A DNA stretch of 44,212 nucleotides from JAICTV01 sp034666045 (GCA_034666045.1 JAXDMN010000399.1:1-44212); one strand, 5' to 3'. Positions 1 through 8,282 are shown, numbered from the stretch's first letter. Notes: a model not told the origin generated them from the letters alone. Translations and numbers: made by a program.

Positions 1-97
1 ACGGCGCCGGGAAATCGTGCAGCATCTCCGGCTTGGTGTGGAACTCGATCAACTGTTGAGACAACGCCAGACTCCTGCTCCGAACCAGCAGCAGCAC
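1..97 (-). CDS. Possible N-terminal end of an unidentified protein, cut by the window edge
   Basis: Read on the minus strand, a frame opens just after a stop codon near position 125 and runs off the window edge. A GTG at 97 (or a TTG at 109) could start it. The visible 32 or so residues begin with a hydrophobic VLLLV stretch and then become an ordinary mixed sequence (SQQLIEFHTKPEML). I do not recognise the family. The frame is too short for a firm call, and there is no strong ribosome binding site. It would be transcribed leftward, away from the rest of the window. Confidence 0.25.
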   Translation of the reverse strand, partial: MLLLVRSRSLALSQQLIEFHTKPEMLHDFPAP

Positions 98-312
98 ACC
101 TGAGGTCAAACGTCGACGCGTCGCGGTGGGGGTTCAATAAAAAATGCGTGTTGCGCGATCTACGGTGTCACTCAGAACATCGGCTGATAGTAGGCCACTC
201 ACGAGCGCACGGGGGCGGGGAAAATCCCCGCGGGGCAGGCAGCCAGACGTAGTGATTGTTCAATTGTTGGCGCGGGCAGCGCACCGCGCGGCCGTGCACC
301 GCAAGCATCTGA

Positions 313-693
313 CTACCGCGGATACTCCGGCGGCTGCACTTCGAATCCGCCCGGCGTCGCGAACTCCGGACGATTCGCAAACACGCCCGCGATCACCAGC
401 GCCAGCCCTCCAGCGCGCAGGATCGAACTGCCGATCGCGATCACCGTCAGCGTCTGCCCCAGCGACACCGCTGATGTCCCCGTCGCGCTCGGCCCGAAGA
501 CCATCACACTGACTACCAACGCGCTGCCGACCGTGGATACCAGCATCAGCCCCAACCCAATCATCGCCAGCATCGCGCCCCTGCCCGCGCGGCGCCACAT
601 CAATGCGCAGACCATCATTCCACCCAGGTAAACCAGCAGCAGCGGCGTTTGCGCGAGCAATTGGCTGAGGGAACGGGTGAAGGTCGCATTCAT
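313..693 (-). CDS. Small integral membrane protein, function unknown
   Basis: This encodes a 126-residue protein of unknown function with three or four hydrophobic segments, at about residues 13-30, 38-66 and 83-108 (the second could be one long or two short helices). The C-terminus is a short soluble tail rich in Pro and Glu. The ATG at 693 was chosen because hydrophobic membrane-protein character begins right there. The frame stays open for a long way upstream, but that part is low-complexity, Arg-rich sequence that mirrors the lipoprotein gene on the other strand. The gene is divergent from the lipoprotein gene at 787, with about 93 bp between them. I recognise no conserved catalytic motif. 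Confidence 0.6.
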   Translation of the reverse strand: MNATFTRSLSQLLAQTPLLLVYLGGMMVCALMWRRAGRGAMLAMIGLGLMLVSTVGSALVVSVMVFGPSATGTSAVSLGQTLTVIAIGSSILRAGGLALVIAGVFANRPEFATPGGFEVQPPEYPR

Positions 694-786
694 GGACACC
701 ACGATACACCACCGTCGTGCCTGCGTCATAACGCCACATTCGCCCCGCGGGAAAAACAGGGCGGCCGTCACTAGAGTATTGATCCT

Positions 787-1881
787 GTGCAGACGCCCGC
801 GCGAAAGCTCTTGTTCCTCACGCTGCTCCTCTCGGCCGCGCTCGGCTTTGCCGTGGGTTGCGATCGGCAGGAGTCGGTCGCGTTCTACGACGCGCCGAAG
901 GACCCGCCGCAGCCTGCGACGACGGAGAAATCCGACGTCATGCCGATCGCCGACGCCAGCCCCGCCGGCGCGAAGACCAAGCTGCACTGGGATGCGCCCA
1001 AAGCGTGGAAGGAAATGCCGCCGAGCCAACAGATGCGCGTCGCGCAGTTTCGCGCCAACGACGAGCCGCCGGTCGATGTGACGGTCATTCCGCTGGGCCC
1101 CGAGTCGGGCGCGCTGCTGCCGAACATCAATCGCTGGGAGCGCGAGCTCGGCATCGCCCCGTCGCCGGAGAGCAAGCTCGCCGACGTGACGAAGGCGACG
1201 AAGGTCGGCGATCTCGACGTGACGCGGGTCGACTTGAAAGGCGCGGAGAAACGCACGCTCGCCGCGATCGTCCCGCACGCGGGCCGCGTCTGGTTCTTCA
1301 AGATCATGGGCCCGAGCGACATCGTCGCGCGGCAGCAGGAAAATTTTGACGCGTTCATCGGCACGCTGCACGCCGCGGAAGAAAGCCACACGCACGGCGA
1401 GGCGAACGCCGCCGCCGCCCCCCTCGCGCCCGCGCCGCCCGGTGAGCCGATCAGCAAGCTGGCGAAGTACGCGACGCCGGAGGGCTGGCGCGTGATCCCG
1501 GATTCCAAGCCGCCGCGCATGCTCGGCCTCGAGGTCGGCAGCGGCGAGCAGACTGCCAAGATGCTCGCCTCCCGCTTCGCCGCCGGGAACGCCGGCTCGT
1601 TCCCGGACAACATCACCCGTTGGCGCACCGAGCTCGGCCTGCCGCCGATTGAAGACCCGCGCACGCTCCCGATGGCCGACGCCATCGTCGGCAAGGACGG
1701 CGAAGGCATCGCCCTGGAAATGCACAACCCGGCGAACAAGAAAGGCGTCGTCGTCGTCATCGCCTCGGCGCGCGGCGACCTCTGGTTCTTCAAATTCGCC
1801 GGCCCCTCCGACGTCATCACCGCCGAGCGCCCGAAATTCGACGCGTTCCTCAAGTCCCTCGAGTTCGGCGGCGAAAAGTGA
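787..1881 (+). CDS. Lipoprotein with two tandem copies of an unknown domain
   Basis: This encodes a 364-residue protein starting at GTG 787. The N-terminus is a signal peptide (basic start, Leu-rich core) ending in AVGC, a plausible lipobox, so the mature protein is probably lipid-anchored outside the cytoplasmic membrane. After a short linker come two copies of the same domain, roughly residues 60-198 and 220-360. Both copies contain an N(I)xRWxxELGxxP segment and a (L/V)WFFKxxGPSDxxxxxxxxFDAFxxxL segment near their ends, so an internal duplication is visible. The function is unknown. The gene lies about 97 bp upstream of the ResB/CcsA fusion in the same direction, which suggests a role near cytochrome c assembly or respiration (inference). 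No good Shine-Dalgarno site precedes the start. A TAGAGT box at 772-777 may be a -10 element for a very short leader. Confidence 0.75.
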   Translation: MQTPARKLLFLTLLLSAALGFAVGCDRQESVAFYDAPKDPPQPATTEKSDVMPIADASPAGAKTKLHWDAPKAWKEMPPSQQMRVAQFRANDEPPVDVTVIPLGPESGALLPNINRWERELGIAPSPESKLADVTKATKVGDLDVTRVDLKGAEKRTLAAIVPHAGRVWFFKIMGPSDIVARQQENFDAFIGTLHAAEESHTHGEANAAAAPLAPAPPGEPISKLAKYATPEGWRVIPDSKPPRMLGLEVGSGEQTAKMLASRFAAGNAGSFPDNITRWRTELGLPPIEDPRTLPMADAIVGKDGEGIALEMHNPANKKGVVVVIASARGDLWFFKFAGPSDVITAERPKFDAFLKSLEFGGEK

Positions 1882-1900
1882 GCGTATGAGATCCAGGCGA

Positions 1901-1955
1901 TGTCATCCTGAGGTACTCCGCTTCAGGGCGTCTTAGAAACCCTCGCAGGATGACA
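1901..1955. repeat. Dispersed palindromic repeat, TGTCATCCTG family, copy 1
   Basis: TGTCATCCTG at 1901-1910 and its exact reverse complement CAGGATGACA at 1946-1955 bound a 55-bp element between the lipoprotein gene and the ResB/CcsA gene. The ten bases following the left arm (AGGTACTCCG) are shared with the copy near 8743 and, with one change, with the copy at 6095. The element can form a hairpin in RNA. Confidence 0.8.
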
Positions 1956-1978
1956 ATCGCCTTGGAAGTTTGAGTGCT

Positions 1979-4900
1979 ATGCCCGAACACGCCCCATCGA
2001 ATCCGTTGAAGACCCTTCTCGCTCCGTTCGCGTCGCTGCGCCTGACGGTCACGCTGCTCGCGCTGGCGATCGCCCTCATTTACGCCGGCACCTGGGCGCA
2101 GATCGACAACGGAATCTGGCACGTTCAGAAGTACTACTTCCACAGCTTCCTCACCTGGATCGACCCGGCCCTTTTCATGCCGCGCAATCCGAACGGCACG
2201 CTGAAATCGTTCGCGCTCAACTTCGGCGGCGGGCCGCTCACGCTGAAGTTCCCGTTCCCGGGCGGCTACACGATCGGCGCGCTGCTGCTGATCAACCTCC
2301 TCGCCGCCCACACGCTGCGCTTCAAGGCGACGTGGAAAGACCTGATCCTGATCCCCGCGCTCGCCCTCAGCTTCGCCATCGCCTACGCCTTCCCGCCGCA
2401 GAGCAACCGATCGATCGTCATCGTGCTCGCGCTCGCGCCCCTGCCGATGCTCGCCGCCGTCGCGCCGCTGCACCGCAAGCGCACCGGCGTGATCCTCATC
2501 CACCTCGGGCTCATCCTGCTCCTCGTCGGCGAAGGCATCACGAGCGGCTTCGCCGTCGAAAGCCAGATGCGCATCGAGGAAGGGAGCCACGCGAACTACT
2601 CCGAAGACATCCGCCACATCGAGCTGGCGATCGTCGATCCGTCGCGCGCCGAGCGCGACAGCGTCATCGCGATCCCCGCGTCGCTGCTGACCAAAGACGC
2701 GGTCGTCAAGCACTCGGCGATGCCGTTCGAGGTGCGCGTCGACGACTACTTCCGTAACTCGACGATCCTCGGCCCCATGCAGGCCGGCAACCGCACGAAT
2801 GCGAAAGCGACCGCCGGCGCCGGCGTCGGCGTCACCGCCGCCCCCGAGCCCGCCGCCACCGGCGAAGCCATCGATCTCCCGTCCGCCTACGTCACGCTCG
2901 TGCGCGACGGGCAGAACCTCGGGACCTATCTCGTCTCCGCCCTGGCCGACCAGTTCCGCCGCCCGTTCTTTCCGCCGCAGGAAGTCACGGTCGGCGACAA
3001 GACTTACCTGATCCAGTTGCGCTTCAAGCGGTTGTACAAGCCGTACACGATTCACCTGATCGACTTCCGCTTCGACCGCTATCTCGGCACGAACGTCGCG
3101 AAGAATTTTTCCAGCGACGTGCGCCTCGTCGACCCGACGCGCAACGTCGATCGCAACGTCCGCATCTGGATGAACAACCCGCTGCGCTACGCCGGCGAAA
3201 CGTTCTTCCAGGCGGATTGGAACAAGCAGACCGAGCGCGGCACGGTGCTCCAGATCGTGCGGAATCCCGCGTGGACGATGCCGTATCTCGCGTGCGCGAT
3301 CGGCGCGGTGGGGTTGGTCTTCCACTTCGGGATCACGCTGGTGAATTTTCTGGTGAAGCGCGCCTCAGTGACGCCGGTGATCGCGAATCCGGCGCGCGGG
3401 TCAAAAGGCAAGCGCGTTCCTGCTGCCGCGATTCCGGTCGGAGCTTCGACAGCTCCCTGGTTCAACCCCGCGACGATCGGCGCGCTCCTCTTCGTTCTTT
3501 TCATCTACGTCTTCACGCTGATTTCAGTGTTTCGTCCTGTCGGCGCTCGGAACGGGTTCGACCTCAAGACGTTCGCGAAGCTGCCGATCTCGCACGAAGG
3601 GCGCATCCAGCCGCTCGACAGCCTGGCGCGCAACAGCCTCAAGATCATCAGCGGACGCGAGACCGCGAGCACCGCCGACGCCGGCGGCGAGAAAATCTCC
3701 GCCATCCGATGGCTCGCCGACGTCTTCGGACAGCCGGACAAGGCCAGCGCCTATCCCGTCTTCCGCATCGACAACAAGGACGTGCTCGGCCTGCTCGATC
3801 TCAACGCCGACCGCAAACGTTTCGGCTTCCGCGAGATCCTCGAGAACCGCGACAAGCTCCAGGAGCAGCTCAAGCGAGCCCACGACGCCGCTCGCGCCGA
3901 TCCGCGCAGCCTCGATGTCTTCCAGCGCAAGATCATCGAGCTCGGCGACAAGCTCGAGGTGTACATCGCGCTGGGACGAATGGAAGGCCTCTTCCTCGTC
4001 CCGCCGCTCGCGGAAGGCGAGCAATGGCAACCGCTCGGCAAGGCGATGCACGTCGGCGACGCCGCCGCCGCCCCGCACCCCGCCGCGAAAACGTATCTCA
4101 ATCTCGTCGCCGCGTTGCACGACCAGAAGCCCGAGACTTTCAACGCCGAAGTCACCGCCTACGCGAAGCAGGTCGCGGAGAAACTCCCGCAGCCGAACCG
4201 GAAGATCCGCTTCGAGACGTTCTTCAACCGCGCCGATCTCTTCACGCAGTCGATCGCGCTCTACCTCACCGCCTTCGTGCTGACCTGCCTGTCGTGGCTT
4301 TTCATCGGCGTCCCGCTCCGCCGCGCAGCGACGGTCGCGATCTTCGCCTCGATCCTCATTCACACCGCCGGCCTGGTCGGACGCATGTACATCACCGAGC
4401 GCCCGCCGGTCATCAGCAACCTGGCGTCGACCGCATTCTTCATCGCCTGGGGCGGCGTGCTGCTCGCCACCGCGCTGGAAATGATCTTCCGCAACGGCAT
4501 CGGCGCCGCCGCCGCCGGGCTCATGGGATTCGTCTCCCTCTTCATCGGCGACCGACTCGCGCTGCAGGGCGACACGATGAAAGTCCTCCAGGCCGTCCTC
4601 GACACCAACTTCTGGCTCGCCACCCACGTCATCATCATCACGCTCGGCTACGCGGCGACGTTCCTCGCGGGCATCCTCGCGATGATCTACATCGTCGGCG
4701 GCCTCTTCACGCGCGGGCTCGACAAGGCCGCGTCGAAAGAACTGGCGCGGATGATCTACGGCATCTGCTGTTTCGCGGTGCTGTTCAGCTTCGTCGGCAC
4801 GATCCTCGGCGGCATCTGGGCGGATCAATCGTGGGGCCGATTCTGGGGTTGGGATCCGAAGGAAAACGGCGCGATCATGATCGTGCTCGCCAACGCGATT

Positions 4901-5197
4901 CTCCTCCACGCGCGCTGGGGCGGACTCGTCAAAGAACGCGGCATCGCCTGCCTCGCGATCTTCGGCAACATCATCACCGCCTGGAGTTGGTTCGGCACCA
5001 ACATGCTCGGCGTCGGCCTGCACAGCTACGGCTTCATGGACAAAGCCCTCACCTGGCTCCTCCTCTTCGTCGTCAGCCAGGTCTTCCTGATCATCGCCGC
5101 CAACGTGATCCCGCTAAAATGGTGGGCGAGCTACCCCCGCATCATCACCGCCACCCCCGACCCAAAACCCACCCGCGCCGTCGCATCGCCCGCATAA
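1979..5197 (+). CDS. ccsA: Fused ResB/CcsA system II cytochrome c biogenesis protein
   Basis: This encodes a 1072-residue polytopic membrane protein joining the two halves of the system II cytochrome c synthetase. The N-terminal ResB-like part begins with a transmembrane helix after residue 15, has further helices in the first 200 residues, and then a large extracytoplasmic domain up to about residue 425. A second region starts at about residue 500 and contains GRIQPLDSLARNSL (near 541), typical of this fused family. The C-terminal CcsA part has at least seven helices. It carries the heme-handling WWD motif WGRFWGWDPKE at 952-962 and conserved histidines in flanking helices. The complex ligates heme to CXXCH apocytochromes on the outer face of the membrane. 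The ATG at 1979 is preferred over the TTG at 1970 because GGAAG at 1963-1967 lies at usable distance only from the ATG. The gene follows the two-domain lipoprotein and may be co-transcribed with it. Confidence 0.93.
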   Translation: MPEHAPSNPLKTLLAPFASLRLTVTLLALAIALIYAGTWAQIDNGIWHVQKYYFHSFLTWIDPALFMPRNPNGTLKSFALNFGGGPLTLKFPFPGGYTIGALLLINLLAAHTLRFKATWKDLILIPALALSFAIAYAFPPQSNRSIVIVLALAPLPMLAAVAPLHRKRTGVILIHLGLILLLVGEGITSGFAVESQMRIEEGSHANYSEDIRHIELAIVDPSRAERDSVIAIPASLLTKDAVVKHSAMPFEVRVDDYFRNSTILGPMQAGNRTNAKATAGAGVGVTAAPEPAATGEAIDLPSAYVTLVRDGQNLGTYLVSALADQFRRPFFPPQEVTVGDKTYLIQLRFKRLYKPYTIHLIDFRFDRYLGTNVAKNFSSDVRLVDPTRNVDRNVRIWMNNPLRYAGETFFQADWNKQTERGTVLQIVRNPAWTMPYLACAIGAVGLVFHFGITLVNFLVKRASVTPVIANPARGSKGKRVPAAAIPVGASTAPWFNPATIGALLFVLFIYVFTLISVFRPVGARNGFDLKTFAKLPISHEGRIQPLDSLARNSLKIISGRETASTADAGGEKISAIRWLADVFGQPDKASAYPVFRIDNKDVLGLLDLNADRKRFGFREILENRDKLQEQLKRAHDAARADPRSLDVFQRKIIELGDKLEVYIALGRMEGLFLVPPLAEGEQWQPLGKAMHVGDAAAAPHPAAKTYLNLVAALHDQKPETFNAEVTAYAKQVAEKLPQPNRKIRFETFFNRADLFTQSIALYLTAFVLTCLSWLFIGVPLRRAATVAIFASILIHTAGLVGRMYITERPPVISNLASTAFFIAWGGVLLATALEMIFRNGIGAAAAGLMGFVSLFIGDRLALQGDTMKVLQAVLDTNFWLATHVIIITLGYAATFLAGILAMIYIVGGLFTRGLDKAASKELARMIYGICCFAVLFSFVGTILGGIWADQSWGRFWGWDPKENGAIMIVLANAILLHARWGGLVKERGIACLAIFGNIITAWSWFGTNMLGVGLHSYGFMDKALTWLLLFVVSQVFLIIAANVIPLKWWASYPRIITATPDPKPTRAVASPA

Positions 5198-5210
5198 GAA
5201 AAAGAAGGTT

Positions 5211-5330
5211 CACCACGAAGCCACGAAGAGCACGAAGCGCCGCTCTCTGCGCATATCTCTTCCGCGTTCTCGCGCGTAGGAATATGAAATTTCGAACAAC
5301 CGCTTCGTGCGCTTCGTGGCTTCGTGGTTA
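5211..5330. repeat. Long palindromic repeat (CACGAAG family)
   Basis: The left arm at 5211-5238 is built of iterated CCACGAAG/GCACGAAG words. The right arm at 5302-5330 is the near-exact inverse (CTTCGTGGCTTCGTGG). The spacer is about 63 bp. The element lies directly after the ResB/CcsA stop codon and could act as a weak terminator or RNA-stabilising hairpin for that gene. Its iterated word structure marks it as a dispersed repeat rather than gene-specific sequence. Confidence 0.75.
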
Positions 5331-5363
5331 ATTCCTCTTCCTTTCATAAAGCAGAAAACTTTT

Positions 5364-5420
5364 CCCTAACATTCCCCTTGACGTACGTCCGATGTTAGGC
5401 CTACATTATCGCCCTAACAT
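5364..5420 (+). promoter_or_regulatory. Candidate sigma-70 promoter framed by three CCTAACAT operator half-sites
   Basis: TTGACG at 5378-5383 and TACATT at 5402-5407 are separated by 18 bp and form a good housekeeping-type promoter for the gene at 5445. The 8-mer CCTAACAT occurs at 5365-5372, as its reverse complement at 5392-5399, and again at 5413-5420. The first pair brackets the -35 box, and the third copy lies just after the -10 box. Between the first two sits a perfect 10-bp palindrome GACGTACGTC (5380-5389) overlapping the -35 box. The arrangement suggests repressor or activator binding sites (inference). Confidence 0.55.
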
Positions 5421-5444
5421 CATCCGATCACAAGGACGTGCCGT

Positions 5445-6062
5445 ATGATCACGATTCGCCATATTGAACGCCTTTTTGAAGATAACCAGCATCGCCGCCT
5501 CTTCCGCGAGCTCATCGCCGGCCGACCGGAGGCGACTTTTGCCCTCGAGCCGATTCTCGCCCGCGCGGTCCCGATTTCCGCGCTCGGCATGATCCGCCTC
5601 GACGAGCTCAGCCAGTCGCACACCGCGCTCTACCGGCGGCTGCTCAATGTCGTCCTCACCGCCCAGCAAGGCGACGGCGGATGGGCCGATCCGATGACCA
5701 CCGCAGTCTGCCTGCGCGCGCTCTTGTCCGGCGGCGGCAAAGGGGGGGCCGCCGTCGAACGCGGCCTGCGCTATCTCGCCGCCCTTCAACAACCCAAAGG
5801 CACCTGGCCGAAAGAGCCGCTCCGCCGCATGCCGCTCGACGCCTTCGCCACCGCGTTCATCCTCATGCAGCTCGGCGACCGCGAACCCTTCCGCCGCGCC
5901 GTCCACTTCGACGATGCCACAAACTGGTTCGCGTCAAACGAGCGCGCCGTCGACCCTGAAACTCGCCGCCTCTGGTCCCACGCCGCCGTCAGATGCCGCC
6001 ACGCTGCCGACCGCGATGCCCTCGGCAGCCTCTACTCCGCCGGCCGCCCGGCAGCGGCGTGA
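5445..6062 (+). CDS. Terpenoid-cyclase/prenyltransferase-like alpha-toroid protein, function unknown
   Basis: This encodes a 205-residue protein. Two segments look like the repeats of squalene cyclase and protein prenyltransferase alpha/alpha barrels: QQGDGGWADP with a following TAxCLRALL helix (about residues 74-95), and LQQPKGTWPKEP followed by a helix with DAFATAF (about 109-135). Real cyclases of this class are more than 600 residues long, so this is at most a partial toroid and is unlikely to be a cyclase. The ATG at 5445 is preceded by ACAAGGA at a suitable distance. The promoter just upstream has repeated half-sites, so the gene is probably regulated individually. No lipid pathway gene is adjacent. 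The fold assignment is moderate and the function unknown. Confidence 0.7.
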   Translation: MITIRHIERLFEDNQHRRLFRELIAGRPEATFALEPILARAVPISALGMIRLDELSQSHTALYRRLLNVVLTAQQGDGGWADPMTTAVCLRALLSGGGKGGAAVERGLRYLAALQQPKGTWPKEPLRRMPLDAFATAFILMQLGDREPFRRAVHFDDATNWFASNERAVDPETRRLWSHAAVRCRHAADRDALGSLYSAGRPAAA

Positions 6063-6094
6063 GCGGATGTCTGAGAAGCAGTGAAGACGAGGCT

Positions 6095-6175
6095 TGTCAT
6101 CCTGCGGTACTCCGAAGGATCCGGCGCCGAGCGATGAAAGACGCAGATCCCTCGGAGTACTTCACGATGATAAAC
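6095..6175. repeat. Dispersed palindromic repeat, TGTCATCCTG family, copy 2
   Basis: TGTCATCCTG at 6095-6104 is followed by CGGTACTCCG, matching nine of ten bases of the equivalent block in copy 1. The right half is degraded: GGAGTACTTCACGATGA near 6152-6168 is an imperfect inverse of the left. The rest of the 6063-6374 gap holds two copies of ACGATAGCCAT (around 6206 and 6221) and the leader of the PEP-CTERM gene. Confidence 0.7.
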
Positions 6176-6374
6176 TTCGTCCCACCCTTCTTGGACGCGC
6201 TCCGACGATAGCCATCAGACGATAGCCATTAATCGCACCCCCGCTGCAAACGGCGCTACCCATTTTCGCGCGCGGCGCCGCGCTCAACGCCCACTTGCTT
6301 GGTTAGTAGGACCCACTGTAGAGTTCGCTGACCGCGCGTTGCGGTCAATCCACTCACTACAAGGGAGAGAGCTG

Positions 6375-7268
6375 ATGTCCAATCTGTCGATCACTGCCGG
6401 TTCCGCGCCTTCTCAGTCCACGCCGATCCGCAAGGGAGCAACTGCCGCTTCCTGCGCCATCGCGATCCTGTCGATGATGCTCTTCACCGCCAGCACGGGC
6501 GCGGCCCCCCTCCTCTGGAACCAGCTCGGCAGCAACGCGCAAGTCACCAACAGCGCCTACGGACCGAACCTCGGCTTCTACGGCGGCGGCGGCTGGCCGG
6601 ATGTCATCGGAAACCCGGGCTACAACCCCGGCGTCTTCGGCGGCGCACTCACCGTCGGCGCGGGAACCTACGGCACCTACGATCGCGTCCACAACGTCGT
6701 CTGGAACAACGTCGATCAGTACCTGAGCCCCGAGCGCGGCACGATCGACGTCTGGTTCAAGCAGACGCAGAACCCGGCCGACTACGCGCACGGAATCTAC
6801 CGAATCTTCGACGGCGCGTACGGCTTGGGCAGCGGCGTCGGAATCTGGTCCGATGCCAACGGCGGACTCCCCACCCTCGCCTTCAGCGCGGGCTTCGGCG
6901 GCACCCCCACTGGCGTCACCTACAACATCTCCGCCCACAACGGCACGTGGATTCACCTCGCCGGCGTCTGGGACCGCGCCGGCATCGACGGATCGCTCGA
7001 TACGCTCCGCCTCTACGTCAACGGCGCCGTCGCCGCCTCCAGCAACGTCTCCACCTGGGGCACCGTCGTTGGCCAGCAGGCGGACATCGGCGGCGGAAAC
7101 GACGGCGACATCGCCGGCAAGTTCGCCATCGATAACCTCAAGGTGCACGACGTCGCGATCACCGACTTCTCCAATCGCTTCGACGAAAGCGCCATCCCCG
7201 AGCCGTCCGCCGTCGCGATGCTTCTGGCCCTGGGTGTCGCGCCGCTCTGCCGCCGACGCCGGCGGTAA
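6375..7268 (+). CDS. LamG-like domain protein with PEP-CTERM sorting signal
   Basis: This encodes a 297-residue exported protein. An N-terminal signal peptide (hydrophobic core about residues 22-40, cleavage near TGA-AP) is followed by a concanavalin/LamG-like beta-sandwich domain. The recognisable part, about 100-275, contains GTWIHLAGVWDRAG, LRLYVNG and FAIDNLKVHDVAI, the usual strand pattern of laminin-G folds in surface proteins. The C-terminus has the PEP-CTERM tripartite signal: IPEPS, a hydrophobic stretch and a final run of arginines. In Gram-negative exopolysaccharide producers this signal is recognised by exosortase. Here it implies sorting to the cell surface or matrix. The ATG at 6375 was chosen over an upstream in-frame TTG because AAGGGAGAGAG at 6361-6371 is a strong ribosome binding site. 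No exosortase gene is in the window. Confidence 0.88.
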   Translation: MSNLSITAGSAPSQSTPIRKGATAASCAIAILSMMLFTASTGAAPLLWNQLGSNAQVTNSAYGPNLGFYGGGGWPDVIGNPGYNPGVFGGALTVGAGTYGTYDRVHNVVWNNVDQYLSPERGTIDVWFKQTQNPADYAHGIYRIFDGAYGLGSGVGIWSDANGGLPTLAFSAGFGGTPTGVTYNISAHNGTWIHLAGVWDRAGIDGSLDTLRLYVNGAVAASSNVSTWGTVVGQQADIGGGNDGDIAGKFAIDNLKVHDVAITDFSNRFDESAIPEPSAVAMLLALGVAPLCRRRRR

Positions 7269-7530
7269 CGGCACCGGCCGCGCGGCGATTCAGTTCCCAT
7301 CGCCCGCGCCGACAGCGATCAGACCAGCAGCCAGCAGCGCTCGACCCGTGTCACCAACGCGCACGTTGCGCCATGCACCGCTCGGCTTCAACCCGGATTT
7401 ATTCCGGTGAACACCGTTCGTTCATCGACGAAGCAGGTCGGATTGCCATCCCGGTTAAACCGCGCGGCGCTCGCGCAAACCAACCCGTGATGGTCCGTGC
7501 AACCCCTGCGGCGCAATTTCCCCGCGTAAC

Positions 7531-7650
7531 GGTCGGGACGAAGTCCCACCCGTATTCATTGGTCGGGACGAAGTCCCACCCGTATTCGTTGGTCGGGACG
7601 AAGTCCCACCCGTATTCGTTGGTCCGGACCAAATCCCACCCGTATCCGAG
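7531..7650. repeat. Four tandem 30-bp units, each with a GGGAC/GTCCC hairpin
   Basis: Units at 7531-7560, 7561-7590 and 7591-7620 are nearly identical (one substitution). The unit at 7621-7650 is degenerate. Each contains GGGACGAAGTCCC, a 5-bp stem with a 3-base loop. There are no unique spacers, so this is not a CRISPR. The rest of the 7269-7683 gap has no convincing gene. An open frame on each strand crosses the repeats and would encode a 10-residue peptide repeat, but it has no ribosome binding site and looks incidental. Confidence 0.85.
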
Positions 7651-7683
7651 GTTCGCGAAACCGCTGGTCCGCGCCCCGCACCC

Positions 7684-7977
7684 TCACCCCAGCGTCGTCA
7701 GCGACGCCATCTCATCCGCGCTCGGACCCTCGGTGAGCGGCATGATGAAGCTGATCGCCTTGACGTTGATCAACGCCGTCGGCTGTACGCGCGGGTCCCA
7801 GTCGCTCCACGAGCGAAATCGATTCTGGTTATCGCGGTAGAACAGATCGTCAAGCCGGATAAACGCCGCCGCGGAAAGCTCCGTCATCAATTGCTCGGGG
7901 TCCAACTCCGACGAGCCGCACAGCGCCCGCTCGCGCGCGGCCTCCTGAAAGTCCACCCGGTACCAGTGTTTCGCCAT
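7684..7977 (-). CDS. Small conserved-looking protein, function unknown
   Basis: This encodes a 97-residue soluble protein starting MAKHWYRVDF. The ATG at 7977 has a strong site, GGGGAGGA, on the minus strand at about 7982-7989, which overrides the longer open frame upstream. The sequence has an acidic helix (SSELDPEQLMTEL), an aromatic segment (RLDDLFYRDNQNRFRSW) and a beta-like end (VKAISFIMPL). I do not recognise the family. It lies 59 bp downstream of the small gene ending at 8037 in the same direction, so the two are probably one transcript. Confidence 0.65.
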   Translation of the reverse strand: MAKHWYRVDFQEAARERALCGSSELDPEQLMTELSAAAFIRLDDLFYRDNQNRFRSWSDWDPRVQPTALINVKAISFIMPLTEGPSADEMASLTTLG

Positions 7978-8036
7978 CGCATCCTCCCCAAACAAAAAAT
8001 GTGAGTCGTCCGTCCGCGTGCGCCTGGCGCCGCTCA

Positions 8037-8183
8037 CTACAGAAAGATTCCCGCCCTCACCGAACTCTCCCCCTTCGCATCCATCGACGCGCCGAACGGA
8101 AAGAACTCCCCATGCTCCGCGAGCATCTGCTGAGCGAACGGAATCAGCGCGTTGAGCAGCTCATCCAGATCCGGATTCGCCAT
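8037..8183 (-). pseudogene. Probable N-terminal fragment of a hypothetical protein
   Basis: This encodes a 48-residue reading frame starting at ATG 8183 with GGAGG five bases upstream on the minus strand, so translation start signals are intact. The peptide (LLNALIPFAQQMLAEHGEF, then FPFGASMDAKGE) resembles the beginning of a family of roughly 120-150-residue hypothetical proteins as I remember it. Here the frame stops soon after that conserved block, so the gene looks truncated. No continuation of the family was evident in the other frames before the next gene at 7977. It may be a genuine short protein, but truncation is more likely. Confidence 0.45.
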
Positions 8184-8282
8184 GGCGTCCTCCAGTGTCG
8201 CGTGATGCGCGTATGCCGCCACCACGAGTGCTGACGGATTTTGCATTCATGACCCGCCCGCCGGGTGGATTGCAGCGGATGG

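Noticed and set aside
3217..5331. A 704-residue plus-strand frame within the ResB/CcsA gene
   Set aside because: It is out of frame with the conserved CcsA sequence and is extremely Arg-rich. It is a shadow frame.
7531..7650. Possible CRISPR array
   Set aside because: The 30-bp units are directly adjacent with no spacers, and no cas gene is present.
7373..7840. A 155-residue plus-strand frame containing a 10-residue peptide repeat
   Set aside because: It has no ribosome binding site, overlaps a better minus-strand gene, and its repeat is a by-product of the 30-bp DNA repeat.
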